From Thalassocella blandensis (GTDB lineage Bacteria; Pseudomonadota; Gammaproteobacteria; Pseudomonadales; Cellvibrionaceae): a stretch of DNA of 64,000 bases. The position numbers were made by a program, and so were the translations under genes. Position 1 is the first letter of the stretch. Every line of letters starts with the position of its first letter. Under the pieces are notes generated by a model, which did no database searches, was not told where the DNA came from, and worked only from the letters and a program-made list of their open reading frames with translations. Below are positions 45,533 through 54,359 of this stretch, in pieces. The stretch is from the NCBI GenBank assembly GCA_902141825.1, contig CABFPG010000001.1, positions 434,001 to 498,000 of the forward strand, given 5' to 3'.

Positions 45533-46327
45533 ATGCAAATCAGACCAGAATCAGTGGCCGGCCGCTTTTATTCAGAGGACCCTGCAGCATTAAGCTACCA
45601 GCTGGATGAACTGTTAAGGGAAAATTTTAAATACGATGACAACCCCAGGCAACCCAAAGCACTCATCGTGCCGCATGCAGGGTATATTTATTCCGGCGTA
45701 ACCGCCAGTACGGCATATCAAAAGCTTCTGCCATTTCGAGACAACATAGATACCGTAATATTGCTTGGATTATCACACCGGGTTCCCTTCACCGGTATCG
45801 CGACCAGTTCAGCTGAGTCATTCCGCACACCACTGGGTACAATTTCATTGAATCGCGATATTCTCGATCCACTGATTGCTGACCGCATCATATGCGAAAA
45901 TGATCAGGCTCATCGCTGGGAACACAGCTTGGAAGTCCAACTCCCTTTTTTACAAAAAACTCTTTCACAATTTACTTTAGTACCATTTGCAACAGGGTTC
46001 TGTACTGCTGAGGAGGTCGCACAATGTTTGGATTATGTGTGGGGAAACGAGAAGACACTCATCGTCATAAGCAGCGATCTTAGCCACTTTCACCCTTATC
46101 AAGAAGCAATAGAGATCGATAATGCCACCTGTCAAAAAATTTTACATAAAGAAACAGCGCTAAGTGGCGAGCAAGCCTGCGGCAGCCGAGGGATTAACGG
46201 TTTTCTTCATAAAATAAGGCATGAAAATTTCGGTATTGAATTAATAGACTATCGAAACTCGGGTGATACTGCAGGCGATAAAAGTCGGGTAGTGGGCTAC
46301 GGAGCCTTTGCTTTTTATTCAGAATAA
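45533..46327 (+). CDS. amrB: AmmeMemoRadiSam system protein B (Memo family)
   Basis: 264 residues, related to eukaryotic MEMO1 and class III extradiol dioxygenases. Putative metal ligands are His in IVPHAGYIYSG (about 45), His in LLGLSHRVPF (about 82) and Cys in EQACGSRG (about 222), which parallel the His, His and Cys of MEMO1. The reaction is unknown; iron or copper binding has been reported for MEMO1. It abuts amrA and probably forms an operon with it and possibly with the upstream CheB genes. Confidence 0.92.
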   Translation: MQIRPESVAGRFYSEDPAALSYQLDELLRENFKYDDNPRQPKALIVPHAGYIYSGVTASTAYQKLLPFRDNIDTVILLGLSHRVPFTGIATSSAESFRTPLGTISLNRDILDPLIADRIICENDQAHRWEHSLEVQLPFLQKTLSQFTLVPFATGFCTAEEVAQCLDYVWGNEKTLIVISSDLSHFHPYQEAIEIDNATCQKILHKETALSGEQACGSRGINGFLHKIRHENFGIELIDYRNSGDTAGDKSRVVGYGAFAFYSE

Positions 46328-46347
46328 TGCAACCAAAAGGTCTTTCC

Positions 46348-46965
46348 ATGCAATTTAAATTGGATGAAGCGCAACAGAAAGTTTTACTTAAACTCGCACG
46401 AAAAACATTGGAGCTATCTATTCACAATGCGACACAAACCAGTCTGGATGATGTATATTCCACACTTAACTCTCACGAAAAGCGTCTTTATAACCACCCT
46501 ACACTTCACCAAACTGCCAGCAGTTTTGTCACGCTAAAACTTCCTGACAATGATGGGAACATGCAATTAAGAGGATGTATAGGATCACTCCAGGCGCAAC
46601 AAGCATTAATTCGGGACGTATCTCAGCATGCGTACGCTGCTGCCTTTCAGGACCCCAGATTTCCACCGGTCAGGCAACATGATATATCTTTTCTAAAAAT
46701 TTCTATTTCCGTAATTTCGCCACAACAACAGCTCAACTTCGAAGATGAACCTGATTTGTTGGCGCAATTACGTCCAGGGATTGATGGTTTAACTATCGAA
46801 TCAAAAGGCTGCAAATCAACTTTCCTACCTTCGGTGTGGTCACAACTTCCAGACAAACACCTTTTTATATCCCAACTTAAGAAAAAAGCGGGACTACCTG
46901 GAAACTATTGGTCTGAAGATTTTCGCGCATCACGCTACGAAGCATTTTATTTTCAGGAATCATAA
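46348..46965 (+). CDS. amrA: AmmeMemoRadiSam system protein A (AMMECR1 family)
   Basis: 205 residues from an ATG preceded by AAAAGG at 8 nt; an earlier in-frame ATG at 46327 overlaps the amrB end but has no ribosome site. The hallmark LRGCIGSLQAQQAL is at about residues 73-86. The family includes human AMMECR1, of unknown function. It is convergent with the next gene, with only 4 bp between the two stops. Confidence 0.92.
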   Translation: MQFKLDEAQQKVLLKLARKTLELSIHNATQTSLDDVYSTLNSHEKRLYNHPTLHQTASSFVTLKLPDNDGNMQLRGCIGSLQAQQALIRDVSQHAYAAAFQDPRFPPVRQHDISFLKISISVISPQQQLNFEDEPDLLAQLRPGIDGLTIESKGCKSTFLPSVWSQLPDKHLFISQLKKKAGLPGNYWSEDFRASRYEAFYFQES

Positions 46966-46969
46966 AACT

Positions 46970-48400
46970 CTATATGTAGGTTTTATCAATAAAATCCAAC
47001 TGATCAGCGCGCTTTCTATTACTACACATTCTACTACGACCCTGTCCAACCAGTTCCTCTTCAGCTACGACCAGCTCATTCGCTAAAGCCACATGCTTGA
47101 ACCATCGCTTTAACAAAATTATGGGCGATATACCTAAATCAAGAATTGCTCTATGATGATCAAGAAACACAACCAGCATGGCTAAGCTCGTAATTGCATA
47201 CCAGCTTAGCGAAAACACATGCTTAGCAAGCTTCCCTTGGGTTTGTGTGCGTAGGAATTCACAGTGGAATGCCAGATGTGATTGCTCATCATGAACAAGC
47301 GCTTCCAGATTTTCACGGATTTCACAAGATGGCAATTTACTGGCAAGTAAACGATAGTAGCAGAGCCCTACAATTTCCGCTGCCAACAATACCATCACTT
47401 TTAATCTGATCCCCATCAAACGCCTACTGAAAACAAATAAGCGGTCTGTCCAATTATGACGGATTAACTTTCCACCAAGCGCAATCACACAACGAGCAAG
47501 TATCTCGGCATGACGATGCTCCTCCTTAACAAACAAGCTCATCGCTTTACGGTAATTGGCGTTAATTACTCTAATATTAGATTTATCCACCTGGTCAACA
47601 ATAGTTCCTCCGCCTGATTCTCCTAACTGAAAAATCGCCAGAGACTTTGCTAAAGAATTGGGGAATGCTCGGTAATGTGACATCTTCGGAATATTTGGAA
47701 GAGAGCGTTCCGATCTAGATTCAAATAGCAACTGCCAATACATCCAATTGTATTTGGTGCATTGTCTTCCTGCTTCTGATCTGCGAGCTTCTAACCTACG
47801 AGTCTCTATAATACCGGCCTCAAAAATACGGGCTTTTAGTGCGCGTGCTTTTGTTCTGAGTCTGAGCAGTTCCAGCCAACGTCTTACTCGGTATTTATTG
47901 AATACATTCATTAAAAGTGAAAGGAGAATTATTTTAACATCCAAAAAAATACTGTGTTTCTGTATGTATTGCATATCGTAAAACCAGGATACCTTTTTCC
48001 CTTTTCCCGCGTAAATCTGTGCTAAACCAGTAACTCCTGGTGTCACCGCCCACCGGATATCGTACACAGAGCTATGCCACCCAAGACGCACCACATCGTC
48101 TTCCGTTAACGGCCTTGGCCCCACCAGACTCATATCACCTTTCAAAATATTAATAAATTGCGGTAACTCGTCCAACCCGGTTTTACGTAAATATTTCCCT
48201 ATTTTACTGACACTTCCCTGGTAATAAGTACGAAATTTATAAACCCGAAAGGGCTTACGATTTCTTCCATGGCGCTGCTGTTTGAAAATGCTAGGGCCGC
48301 CATCCTCTAGAAAAACAAGAATCGCAACCACTGCCATTACAGGGCCGAACAAAAACAAGCCCACCAATGCCGCCACTACATCAATACTCCGCTTAATCAT
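46970..48400 (-). CDS. Polyprenol-phosphate sugar transferase fused to a ferritin-like diiron domain
   Basis: 476 residues from an ATG preceded by GGAGAG; the frame opens at 48505, but that extension has no ribosome site. The N-terminal half is a bacterial sugar transferase (RfbP/WcaJ type): one membrane hairpin (about 8-30), KFRTY, LPQFINILKGDMSLVGPRP and TPGVTGLAQI. A basic, repetitive linker (about 185-230) leads to a helical domain with two ExxH motifs, EEHRHAEIL and DEQSHLAFH, plus Glu in LGESGGG and AAEIVGLCYY, the pattern of a carboxylate-bridged diiron four-helix bundle. The first domain would start glycan assembly on undecaprenyl phosphate; the fused domain's role is unknown. Confidence 0.85.
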   Translation of the reverse strand: MIKRSIDVVAALVGLFLFGPVMAVVAILVFLEDGGPSIFKQQRHGRNRKPFRVYKFRTYYQGSVSKIGKYLRKTGLDELPQFINILKGDMSLVGPRPLTEDDVVRLGWHSSVYDIRWAVTPGVTGLAQIYAGKGKKVSWFYDMQYIQKHSIFLDVKIILLSLLMNVFNKYRVRRWLELLRLRTKARALKARIFEAGIIETRRLEARRSEAGRQCTKYNWMYWQLLFESRSERSLPNIPKMSHYRAFPNSLAKSLAIFQLGESGGGTIVDQVDKSNIRVINANYRKAMSLFVKEEHRHAEILARCVIALGGKLIRHNWTDRLFVFSRRLMGIRLKVMVLLAAEIVGLCYYRLLASKLPSCEIRENLEALVHDEQSHLAFHCEFLRTQTQGKLAKHVFSLSWYAITSLAMLVVFLDHHRAILDLGISPIILLKRWFKHVALANELVVAEEELVGQGRSRMCSNRKRADQLDFIDKTYI

Positions 48401-48581
48401 CACATTACTCTCCAGCCAGGTTATACACAGCATAAAGAGCGAATGAGGCTGACGGATGCAGCAAATATGATGAAAAATGGCAAAGCCATGAAATTTTATA
48501 TACATGGCTTATGTATTTCTGGGGACAAGCGATTTAGGTCACTCCCATACGAATTGGTACAGAAGGGTTACCCAAATATGC

Positions 48582-49229
48582 CTACAACTTCACATGTGGA
48601 GCAAGTAACCAGGCTTTTTCACTCGGAATCACCTTACCCTTCAAGCCCGAATGTAAAGTATGTTGAGTGATTAACTTAATACTGTAGTCATTCGCATAAT
48701 ATGCCTCGACCATACTGAGAGGAATTGAAAACGGAGGCCCCTCCATCATTGTCTGGTCGTACTCAAATGTGATGAGTAATTGAGGAGCGGCGTGAGTTAG
48801 ACTCACCAATTGCTGCGTATATTGCTCACGCATCTCTTCAGGTAAAGCAACTAAGGCAGCTCGATCATATATCGCGTTCACAGGTCCCAACAGTTTCTCA
48901 TTGAGAGCAAAAATGTTACCGACCCATACATCCAGGCCCTCCGTGCGATAGCGAACAAAATTTTGATGTTGCTCAATCTCCGCTTCAAGCTCAAGATCTG
49001 TAAACAACTGCTTTACGGCGATTTCGCTAAGTTCAACGCCTACCACTTGAAACCCATAAGCGCGTAACCAGGCGATATCCGTAGTTTTCCCACACAGAGG
49101 AATGAAAACCCGACTGTTTGCCGGAAGGGACAAACTGCCAAAATAATTACGCAATAATCGATTGGGAATTCCTTCATGAAACGCGGTTTCCCCTAACTCC
49201 CAGCGTTTATGCCAAAAACCTTCTTCCAC
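48582..49229 (-). CDS. tpm: Thiopurine S-methyltransferase
   Basis: 215 residues, matching bacterial TPMT in length. The N-terminus (FWHKRWELGETAFHEG) and the SAM-binding loop VFIPLCGKTTDIAWL (about 41-55), then VVGVELSEIAV (about 62-72), are diagnostic. In Pseudomonas it methylates selenium or tellurium compounds as well as thiopurines. It is divergent from the MerR-type regulator 135 bp away. Confidence 0.93.
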   Translation of the reverse strand: MEEGFWHKRWELGETAFHEGIPNRLLRNYFGSLSLPANSRVFIPLCGKTTDIAWLRAYGFQVVGVELSEIAVKQLFTDLELEAEIEQHQNFVRYRTEGLDVWVGNIFALNEKLLGPVNAIYDRAALVALPEEMREQYTQQLVSLTHAAPQLLITFEYDQTMMEGPPFSIPLSMVEAYYANDYSIKLITQHTLHSGLKGKVIPSEKAWLLAPHVKL

Positions 49230-49363
49230 TTGACACCTACCTTAAATCGTTCAATTTACTGTTTAGTCACCAGCGACGCGTTGCACCGCGTATCATACCC
49301 CCCTAGAATACAACTTAAAGTTAACTTGAAGTCAAGCTTTCCTCCTAAAGGGAGATCCTCTCT

Positions 49364-49804
49364 ATGGATAACACCGCCAAAAACGCCTTGGCAATAGATA
49401 TTGGTCAAGTCGCAAAAGCAACGTCTCTTCCACCATCAACTATTCGGTATTATGAAGATATAGGATTAATTGCGTCCATCGGAAGACATGGCCTTAGACG
49501 CCAATTTTCACCGAGCGTATTACAACGACTGGCGCTGATATCACTGGCCAGCACCGCCGGCTTTTCACTTGAAGAGATACGAACTTTTTTTACTGAAGAC
49601 AATCAGCACATAAGCAGGGATAAGCTAAACGCGAAAGCAGATGAGTTGGATAGAAAAATAAAACACTTGGCCGCCATGCGAGACGGCCTGAGGCATGCAG
49701 CCATCTGCAAAGCAACAAGCCACTTCGAATGTCCAAAATTTTTACGGATATTAAAAATTGCCGGTAAAGGTGGGTTTAAAAAACTAAAAAATTCTCACAA
49801 TTAA
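49364..49804 (+). CDS. MerR-family transcriptional regulator
   Basis: 146 residues. The N-terminal winged helix reads IDIGQVAKATSLPPSTIRYY, followed by IGRHGLRRQF, a motif of a common proteobacterial MerR subgroup. A dimerisation helix (about 88-115) follows, then CKATSHFECP (about 120-129), two cysteines that could respond to redox or metal. The target is unknown; it is divergent from tpm and could regulate it. Confidence 0.85.
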   Translation: MDNTAKNALAIDIGQVAKATSLPPSTIRYYEDIGLIASIGRHGLRRQFSPSVLQRLALISLASTAGFSLEEIRTFFTEDNQHISRDKLNAKADELDRKIKHLAAMRDGLRHAAICKATSHFECPKFLRILKIAGKGGFKKLKNSHN

Positions 49805-49985
49805 CAATTGAGTACTCGGCGGAAACAGACAAAATGTTGGAAAACATACGCAAGTAAAGCAGTTGTTTTTGCTAATTAATGCCAGCCACAAAATGCAATC
49901 TCGACCATTCGGACTTCCACTAGCACAGCGACGGACGATATCAAAATTATTCTTAGTTTATTTATCTAAAAATAATCATTCATCT

Positions 49986-50723
49986 TTATTCAGAACGAGC
50001 GCTTATTTCTTTCAAAAATGAATCGGGCTGAACAAAACCAACCTTACCAGAAAAATAACTCCCCAGGTCCATATAAGTTCTATTGGCGAGAGTAATAAAC
50101 TGTTCTACTATATTATGACCGTGGAAAACATGGTCAATATTTTTCACAGGATTCGCGGCGCCTTCTCCCATTCTTGCATGGATCATAATGCTGCTGCTCC
50201 ACACGAGGTCATCGAAAACCTCACCAAGATATTCGTAGTCTTCTTCTACCAGGCGCGCCTTTAACTCATTCCAGTCACAGTTTCCGGGAAATTGCGCATG
50301 GCACAAACCAATTTTACGCTGATCTGACAAAGCTACCTCCATCACAACAGGAAGCTCGCAAATGGCATAATGCAACTCAAGTAACTGATCAACGGAAAGT
50401 CCTTTTCTCCATCCCTGCGCAGATGCCATCCATCGATTAAAAACCTCTTTATTTTTTTCCCGCGCAATCATCTGCTCCATGAACATACTTTCATGGTTAC
50501 CTATCACCGCGTGAAACCAAGGAAACTTTAACCATTTCAAGGTGCTGTACGAGTCCTGTCCTCGATCAATCAAATCCCCCAAACTAAACAGCCTATCTCT
50601 ATCCGTATCGAACGCAACCTTCTCCAACTCGAGTTCCAATTTATCAAAATAGCCATGCACATCCGCACACACGAAATCTCGACCCTGTACATTCTCTTCA
50701 AAAGACTTAAATAACTGTACCAT
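49986..50723 (-). CDS. PrpA/PphA-type metallophosphatase
   Basis: 245 residues from the ATG at 50723, which has AGAGGA 8 nt upstream. The metal-binding motifs of the PPP/lambda phosphatase family are in order: DVHGYFD (about 22), GDLIDRG (about 50), GNHESMF (about 75) and later FHGHN (about 210). Such enzymes remove phosphate from Ser/Thr or His in stress signalling. It is the first chromosomal gene beyond the left border of the integrated element. Confidence 0.88.
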   Translation of the reverse strand: MVQLFKSFEENVQGRDFVCADVHGYFDKLELELEKVAFDTDRDRLFSLGDLIDRGQDSYSTLKWLKFPWFHAVIGNHESMFMEQMIAREKNKEVFNRWMASAQGWRKGLSVDQLLELHYAICELPVVMEVALSDQRKIGLCHAQFPGNCDWNELKARLVEEDYEYLGEVFDDLVWSSSIMIHARMGEGAANPVKNIDHVFHGHNIVEQFITLANRTYMDLGSYFSGKVGFVQPDSFLKEISARSE

Positions 50724-50833
50724 CACAACATCCTCTGCTTTCATTACATCCAGACGCTAAACTACCACCTGCTTCGGTTTTAATAAACTCACCAAACAAC
50801 AAAATACCGACAAGAGCAGGCAATCAGATGGGC

Positions 50834-50931
50834 AAGTCACTTGAATCGACGGTTCAAGTCCCGACATAAAAGAACAGAAAAATAACGAGTTGGCCAACGC
50901 CATACTAATTAAATAGATTGGTGCCAAGGCC
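50834..50931. repeat. Left border repeat of the integrated element, partial copy of the 167-bp unit
   Basis: From 50834 to 50917 the sequence copies the tRNA-proximal half of the 167-bp repeat found at 56623-57122, with few changes. It ends in TTGGTGCCAAGGCCG, the tRNA-Leu 3' end lacking one C. This marks the left attachment site. Confidence 0.8.
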
Positions 50932-51036
50932 GCACACGACTTAATAAGTTAAAATATTGTTTTATAAGAATTTAGTAAATTTAATATTATTTATATAGCA
51001 CCAAAAATAGCACCACACCTATAATCCAGTCCCCTT

Positions 51037-52701
51037 TCAGGAGAAAATCTGATGCAATGAACTGGCCGCAATATAATCGTAAATTTTGGCCTCCATATCT
51101 CTATAACTATCTAACTGCTGAGCAATTATTTTTGAATTTATTCCCGGAGACACCCTTACTAATTTACCCAAGTGATCTTTTCGCTCAGTATTAACTCCAA
51201 AAAAGCTCTGATATTGAGTAGGAGCTACGCCTTCAAAGTGCATAAATTGGACATATGATGCTTCGGTATGATCCTCTTCTGGGTCAATTTCTATTGCATC
51301 TCGATGCAACTCTTTCGCAAGACTTTTTTCATAGGGCTCTATGTAGAAAACTTTTTTGATTCCCGAGGCTATTATATGACGAGCACAATGGTGGCAAGGG
51401 TAAGTTGTTGTGTATAAATATGCACCACGAGTGGACCCCCCTCCTTTTCGAGAAATAGTCGTGATAGCATCCATTTCAGCATGTACAGATCTAGAATACT
51501 CTAATAAATCCTTAAGCTCTGTATTCGATTTAATCAAGCTCGCCAAATAGTCGGAAATTTCTCCTTTATCATTCGAGCTCACAGATGACGAATGCTCTGT
51601 ACTCAAAACTATAGATTCAACAGCTTCCTGAATAACCCTAGAAATCTTATCTTTTAACAAATTTTTATAGCGATCGTTATAACAAATTCCCCCTTCCTGA
51701 TTTACACATCGACTATCAGGAGCCGACTCCGAACTGTATAGTCCACCACCAGCTTTCGGAACATCATTACATCCTGTAGCCATTATATTGCCTTCAGAAT
51801 CTGTAATACATGCCCCGACCTGACGAGACAAACAGGCCGATCCAAGTCCCGCAGAGTAAGCGACATACATTGCAACTTCATGAGAAGTTGGAGTAATCCC
51901 AACAACGCCATGAAGCATTCTAATAAAACGATTAAACTGCTTTGAAATACGATCTACGTGCTGGTTTGTATTTCGAATAAACAAATCAGAGAGTTTTAAA
52001 GTTTTTTCGAGTTGCTGACCAAACTCATTCTCTCCTTTCCTATCTTCTTGCATAATTTCAGCAACTTCAATGTCACTTAAATCCAAACCTCTTTTAAGAT
52101 TTGATTTTCTTTGCTCATCACTTGAGAAAACACCGACCAAATAAAATAAATTCCCATATACAACCCGTAACAATGCGACCTCATCTTGATGCTTCAACTG
52201 GTCAATTATATAAGCCCTTCGGATGGGAACATACTTTTGCACTTTTTCAAGGTCTTCTAAATCAGAATCATCATCTTCTAAAATCTTTTTGTATCGATAT
52301 ATTGATATATTCGCTACCGCTAACTCTGCGAGGAAATCATGACCGTAGCTACCTCGCAGAACGTTTCCAGCTTTTTGCAAAGACTGATAACGCGTTTTGG
52401 AATTCATATCGGATTTTGAAGGGAAGCCGGGAATGGAGCGTATTGATGGGAGATCGGATAACTTAATTATTAAATCACTAAGCTTAATTATTTGAACTTC
52501 ATAACCAGCAGTTTCTAGATCTGTCTTCAGCTGATCACGAACGCTGTTCAAACCACAACCGATTGGGCCACTTAAACCAATAACTAATTCTTTAGATTGC
52601 CGGTCACGGAATTGAGAGGAAGGTTTTTCTTTTTCCTCCTTTCCTGAATCCTTACTTGAGGGTAACAAAATCGGCTTGCTTTCTTCTTTGCTTTTCGGCA
52701 A
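51037..52701 (-). CDS. avcD: Anti-phage dCTP/dCMP deaminase (AvcD type)
   Basis: 554 residues. An N-terminal P-loop-like domain (IGLSGPIGCGLNSV, about 41-54; the usual Walker Lys is missing) is followed by a helical region and a C-terminal cytidine-deaminase domain with zinc motifs HAEMDAI (about 406) and PCHHCARH (about 437-444). This two-domain layout is that of the AvcD/DCD defence enzymes, which deaminate dCTP/dCMP on phage infection and starve phage replication of nucleotides. In Vibrio cholerae it is held inactive by the AvcI RNA encoded just upstream. Here a 70-codon ORF precedes it by 38 bp. It is the only clearly intact recognised gene of the element. Confidence 0.9.
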   Translation of the reverse strand: MPKSKEESKPILLPSSKDSGKEEKEKPSSQFRDRQSKELVIGLSGPIGCGLNSVRDQLKTDLETAGYEVQIIKLSDLIIKLSDLPSIRSIPGFPSKSDMNSKTRYQSLQKAGNVLRGSYGHDFLAELAVANISIYRYKKILEDDDSDLEDLEKVQKYVPIRRAYIIDQLKHQDEVALLRVVYGNLFYLVGVFSSDEQRKSNLKRGLDLSDIEVAEIMQEDRKGENEFGQQLEKTLKLSDLFIRNTNQHVDRISKQFNRFIRMLHGVVGITPTSHEVAMYVAYSAGLGSACLSRQVGACITDSEGNIMATGCNDVPKAGGGLYSSESAPDSRCVNQEGGICYNDRYKNLLKDKISRVIQEAVESIVLSTEHSSSVSSNDKGEISDYLASLIKSNTELKDLLEYSRSVHAEMDAITTISRKGGGSTRGAYLYTTTYPCHHCARHIIASGIKKVFYIEPYEKSLAKELHRDAIEIDPEEDHTEASYVQFMHFEGVAPTQYQSFFGVNTERKDHLGKLVRVSPGINSKIIAQQLDSYRDMEAKIYDYIAASSLHQIFS

Positions 52702-52739
52702 GTGAGATCCCTCCCAGCAAAAGAAATTAGGTAAACTTT

Positions 52740-52952
52740 TTACCAGTCAAGTTTTGCAGCGTACGCTCGCAAAGCAGCTATCGCTCTAGAATTTGAATCT
52801 ACTGATTTTTCTCTTTTTGACTGCCAGCCATCAAGAAAAACAATATTTTGAGGAGCCGAGATTTCAATCGAATCATCTAACTTTTTATTTACCTCAAAAT
52901 CAAAACTTAATTGATCGTTATTATTATCGTTAACGCCTTTTTCGTTAGTCAT
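52740..52952 (-). CDS. Small ORF upstream of avcD
   Basis: 70 residues, polar, starting MTNEKGVNDNNNDQLSFDFE and ending AIAALRAYAAKLDW. I do not recognise it. It occupies the position in which AvcI RNA is encoded in Vibrio. It could be a protein regulator of AvcD, or part of the regulatory RNA. The reading frame is undisturbed while neighbours are broken, which slightly favours function. Confidence 0.6.
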   Translation of the reverse strand: MTNEKGVNDNNNDQLSFDFEVNKKLDDSIEISAPQNIVFLDGWQSKREKSVDSNSRAIAALRAYAAKLDW

Positions 52953-53322
52953 CTTCTATCCCCAGTGGCGAACACGAAACTCTGTATAATTATAGTTAAC
53001 TTTTAAAAGTTCATCCTGCAAATTAATCACAGGTTATCCACAGCCTTTACACATTACGGTTATTAATGTTAATGCTTTTTATTACCAAAGTGTAGTAATA
53101 ATATCTTATTAATATAAGAACATTTAGAAACATAAGATAATAGACCACACCATAAAATAAAAATTCCTATTATTTTCAACAACTTAATGCAACTCTTAAC
53201 TTAAAACAATCCAAAATTTAGCTAAAAGAACAAATGGCAATCACTCCGGATATAAGAGTTGAGTCACAAATTTAAAAGTAATTAAACTTTTTTGCTTAAA
53301 AAAGTGCTCTCTTTTACAAGGT
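52953..53322. other. A/T-rich gap upstream of the avcD unit
   Basis: No gene seen. It should contain the avcD promoter and possibly an AvcI-like RNA on the minus strand; no sequence feature here proves either. Confidence 0.4.
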
Positions 53323-53578
53323 TTAAAATACACAGTTTTCTTTCAATTTTTCCTTTTTATCTTCACTTGAAACTTCATTCATGTATCTTTTTAAAGCAGA
53401 GGTAGCCTCTTCTGCCGTCGAGGCAATACTTTGCGGATCACAGAGATTAAAGCGACTGCAAACTAAGTCTAACTGTTGACATATTTTCAATATAGTTTTT
53501 ATTTATTCGGTGGTGATAGTGATTTCGGAAAGTCAAATCGCCCCCCGTCCGATCAAATAAATTCGTTAAACCTATCAT
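53323..53578 (-). pseudogene. Frameshifted small gene coupled to the one-TM protein gene
   Basis: The ATG (53578) overlaps the stop of the upstream gene as ATGA. The first frame gives MIGLTNLFDRTGGDLTFRNH and about 12 more residues, then closes. A second frame, entered by a +1 shift near 53485, continues as CQQLDLVCSRFNLCDPQSIA and on to a TAA at 53323-53325, with coding-like composition throughout. One extra base in the A-run near 53485 explains both. The restored product would be about 84 residues, with four Cys; family unknown. Confidence 0.6.
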
Positions 53579-54042
53579 TCCTTATTACTTGAAAACCACT
53601 CATGGACCGGAATTTTTACCCAATTAAAAACTGGCTTGCTGGAGCTGCTCATTGAGACAAGAATGGAATAAAGCACGACTACTAATATCGATCCTCCAAT
53701 CCACCTGACTAATCCGTGCCCCCAATCGATATACTTACGCCTCTGCTCGATTTTCTTTCTTCGTATAAAGTCATATTCCTCGACATCTCTAATCGTGTCT
53801 TGGTCATTTAATTTTTTACGAATCCACTCACAGAGACTTTCAGCTGCTTGAATCAAATCAGTGATATGCTGTTGCTTTCCTTGATATAGCTTACCTAGCT
53901 CTTGAACATCCTTGTCCCTGATCTTTTTTACACCAAGCTTGCTCAGCAAAAACCTTATTTTTTGCTCCAGCATCTTAGTTTCATCAGCAATACCGGGATA
54001 ATAATCGTCAATATTCGACCAATTATCTGGCTCTTTTCCCAT
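53575..54042 (-). CDS. One-TM membrane protein of unknown function in the defence element
   Basis: 155 residues. The N-terminal 105 residues are charged and helical (LEQKIRFLLSKLGVKKIRDK, about 25-44). One transmembrane segment follows (IGGSILVVVLYSILV, about 115-129), then a short tail, with Trp residues near the membrane. I recognise no family. It lies in the same orientation as avcD and is coupled by ATGA overlap to the frameshifted gene downstream. In defence islands such pairs are often effector and regulator, but no motif shows this. Confidence 0.6.
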   Translation of the reverse strand: MGKEPDNWSNIDDYYPGIADETKMLEQKIRFLLSKLGVKKIRDKDVQELGKLYQGKQQHITDLIQAAESLCEWIRKKLNDQDTIRDVEEYDFIRRKKIEQRRKYIDWGHGLVRWIGGSILVVVLYSILVSMSSSSKPVFNWVKIPVHEWFSSNKE

Positions 54043-54124
54043 AAAGATTACTCATTTCCGTGACAATAAAACAATGTGAACAACATATAAGTGCCTGAGC
54101 CAGTTGCCACTGGCCCAGGGCTTT

Positions 54125-54229
54125 TTAGAAGCACCGAAGGAAGGATTCAAGAGCAATCATAAAACCCGTTAAGGCCACAATCGTTCTTGCAACATCCAAC
54201 TTTACCTCCAGGGAGAGTTTAATTTTCAT
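54125..54229 (-). CDS. Possible 34-residue membrane peptide
   Basis: Reads MKIKLSLEVKLDVARTIVAL and 14 more residues, with a hydrophobic helix at about 12-32. GGAG lies 10 nt before the ATG. Just after its stop is a hairpin built on GCCAGT/ACTGGC. Too short for a firm call. Confidence 0.4.
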   Translation of the reverse strand: MKIKLSLEVKLDVARTIVALTGFMIALESFLRCF

Positions 54230-54249
54230 GGCTATACCACTCCAATTAA

Positions 54250-54267
54250 AACTCGACCGGTCGAGTT
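54250..54267. promoter_or_regulatory. 18-bp perfect palindrome
   Basis: AACTCGACCGGTCGAGTT is its own reverse complement over 18 bp, 21 bp upstream of the 34-codon ORF. It is a likely dimeric-repressor operator of the element. Confidence 0.55.
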
Positions 54268-54359
54268 GTTGAAAACTCGTATTTTATATACCGCTCTTGC
54301 TTGCGGTTGATACCAACTATCTCGAGCTAGCGGTATCGATTCAGACAACTTCTGCTGAG

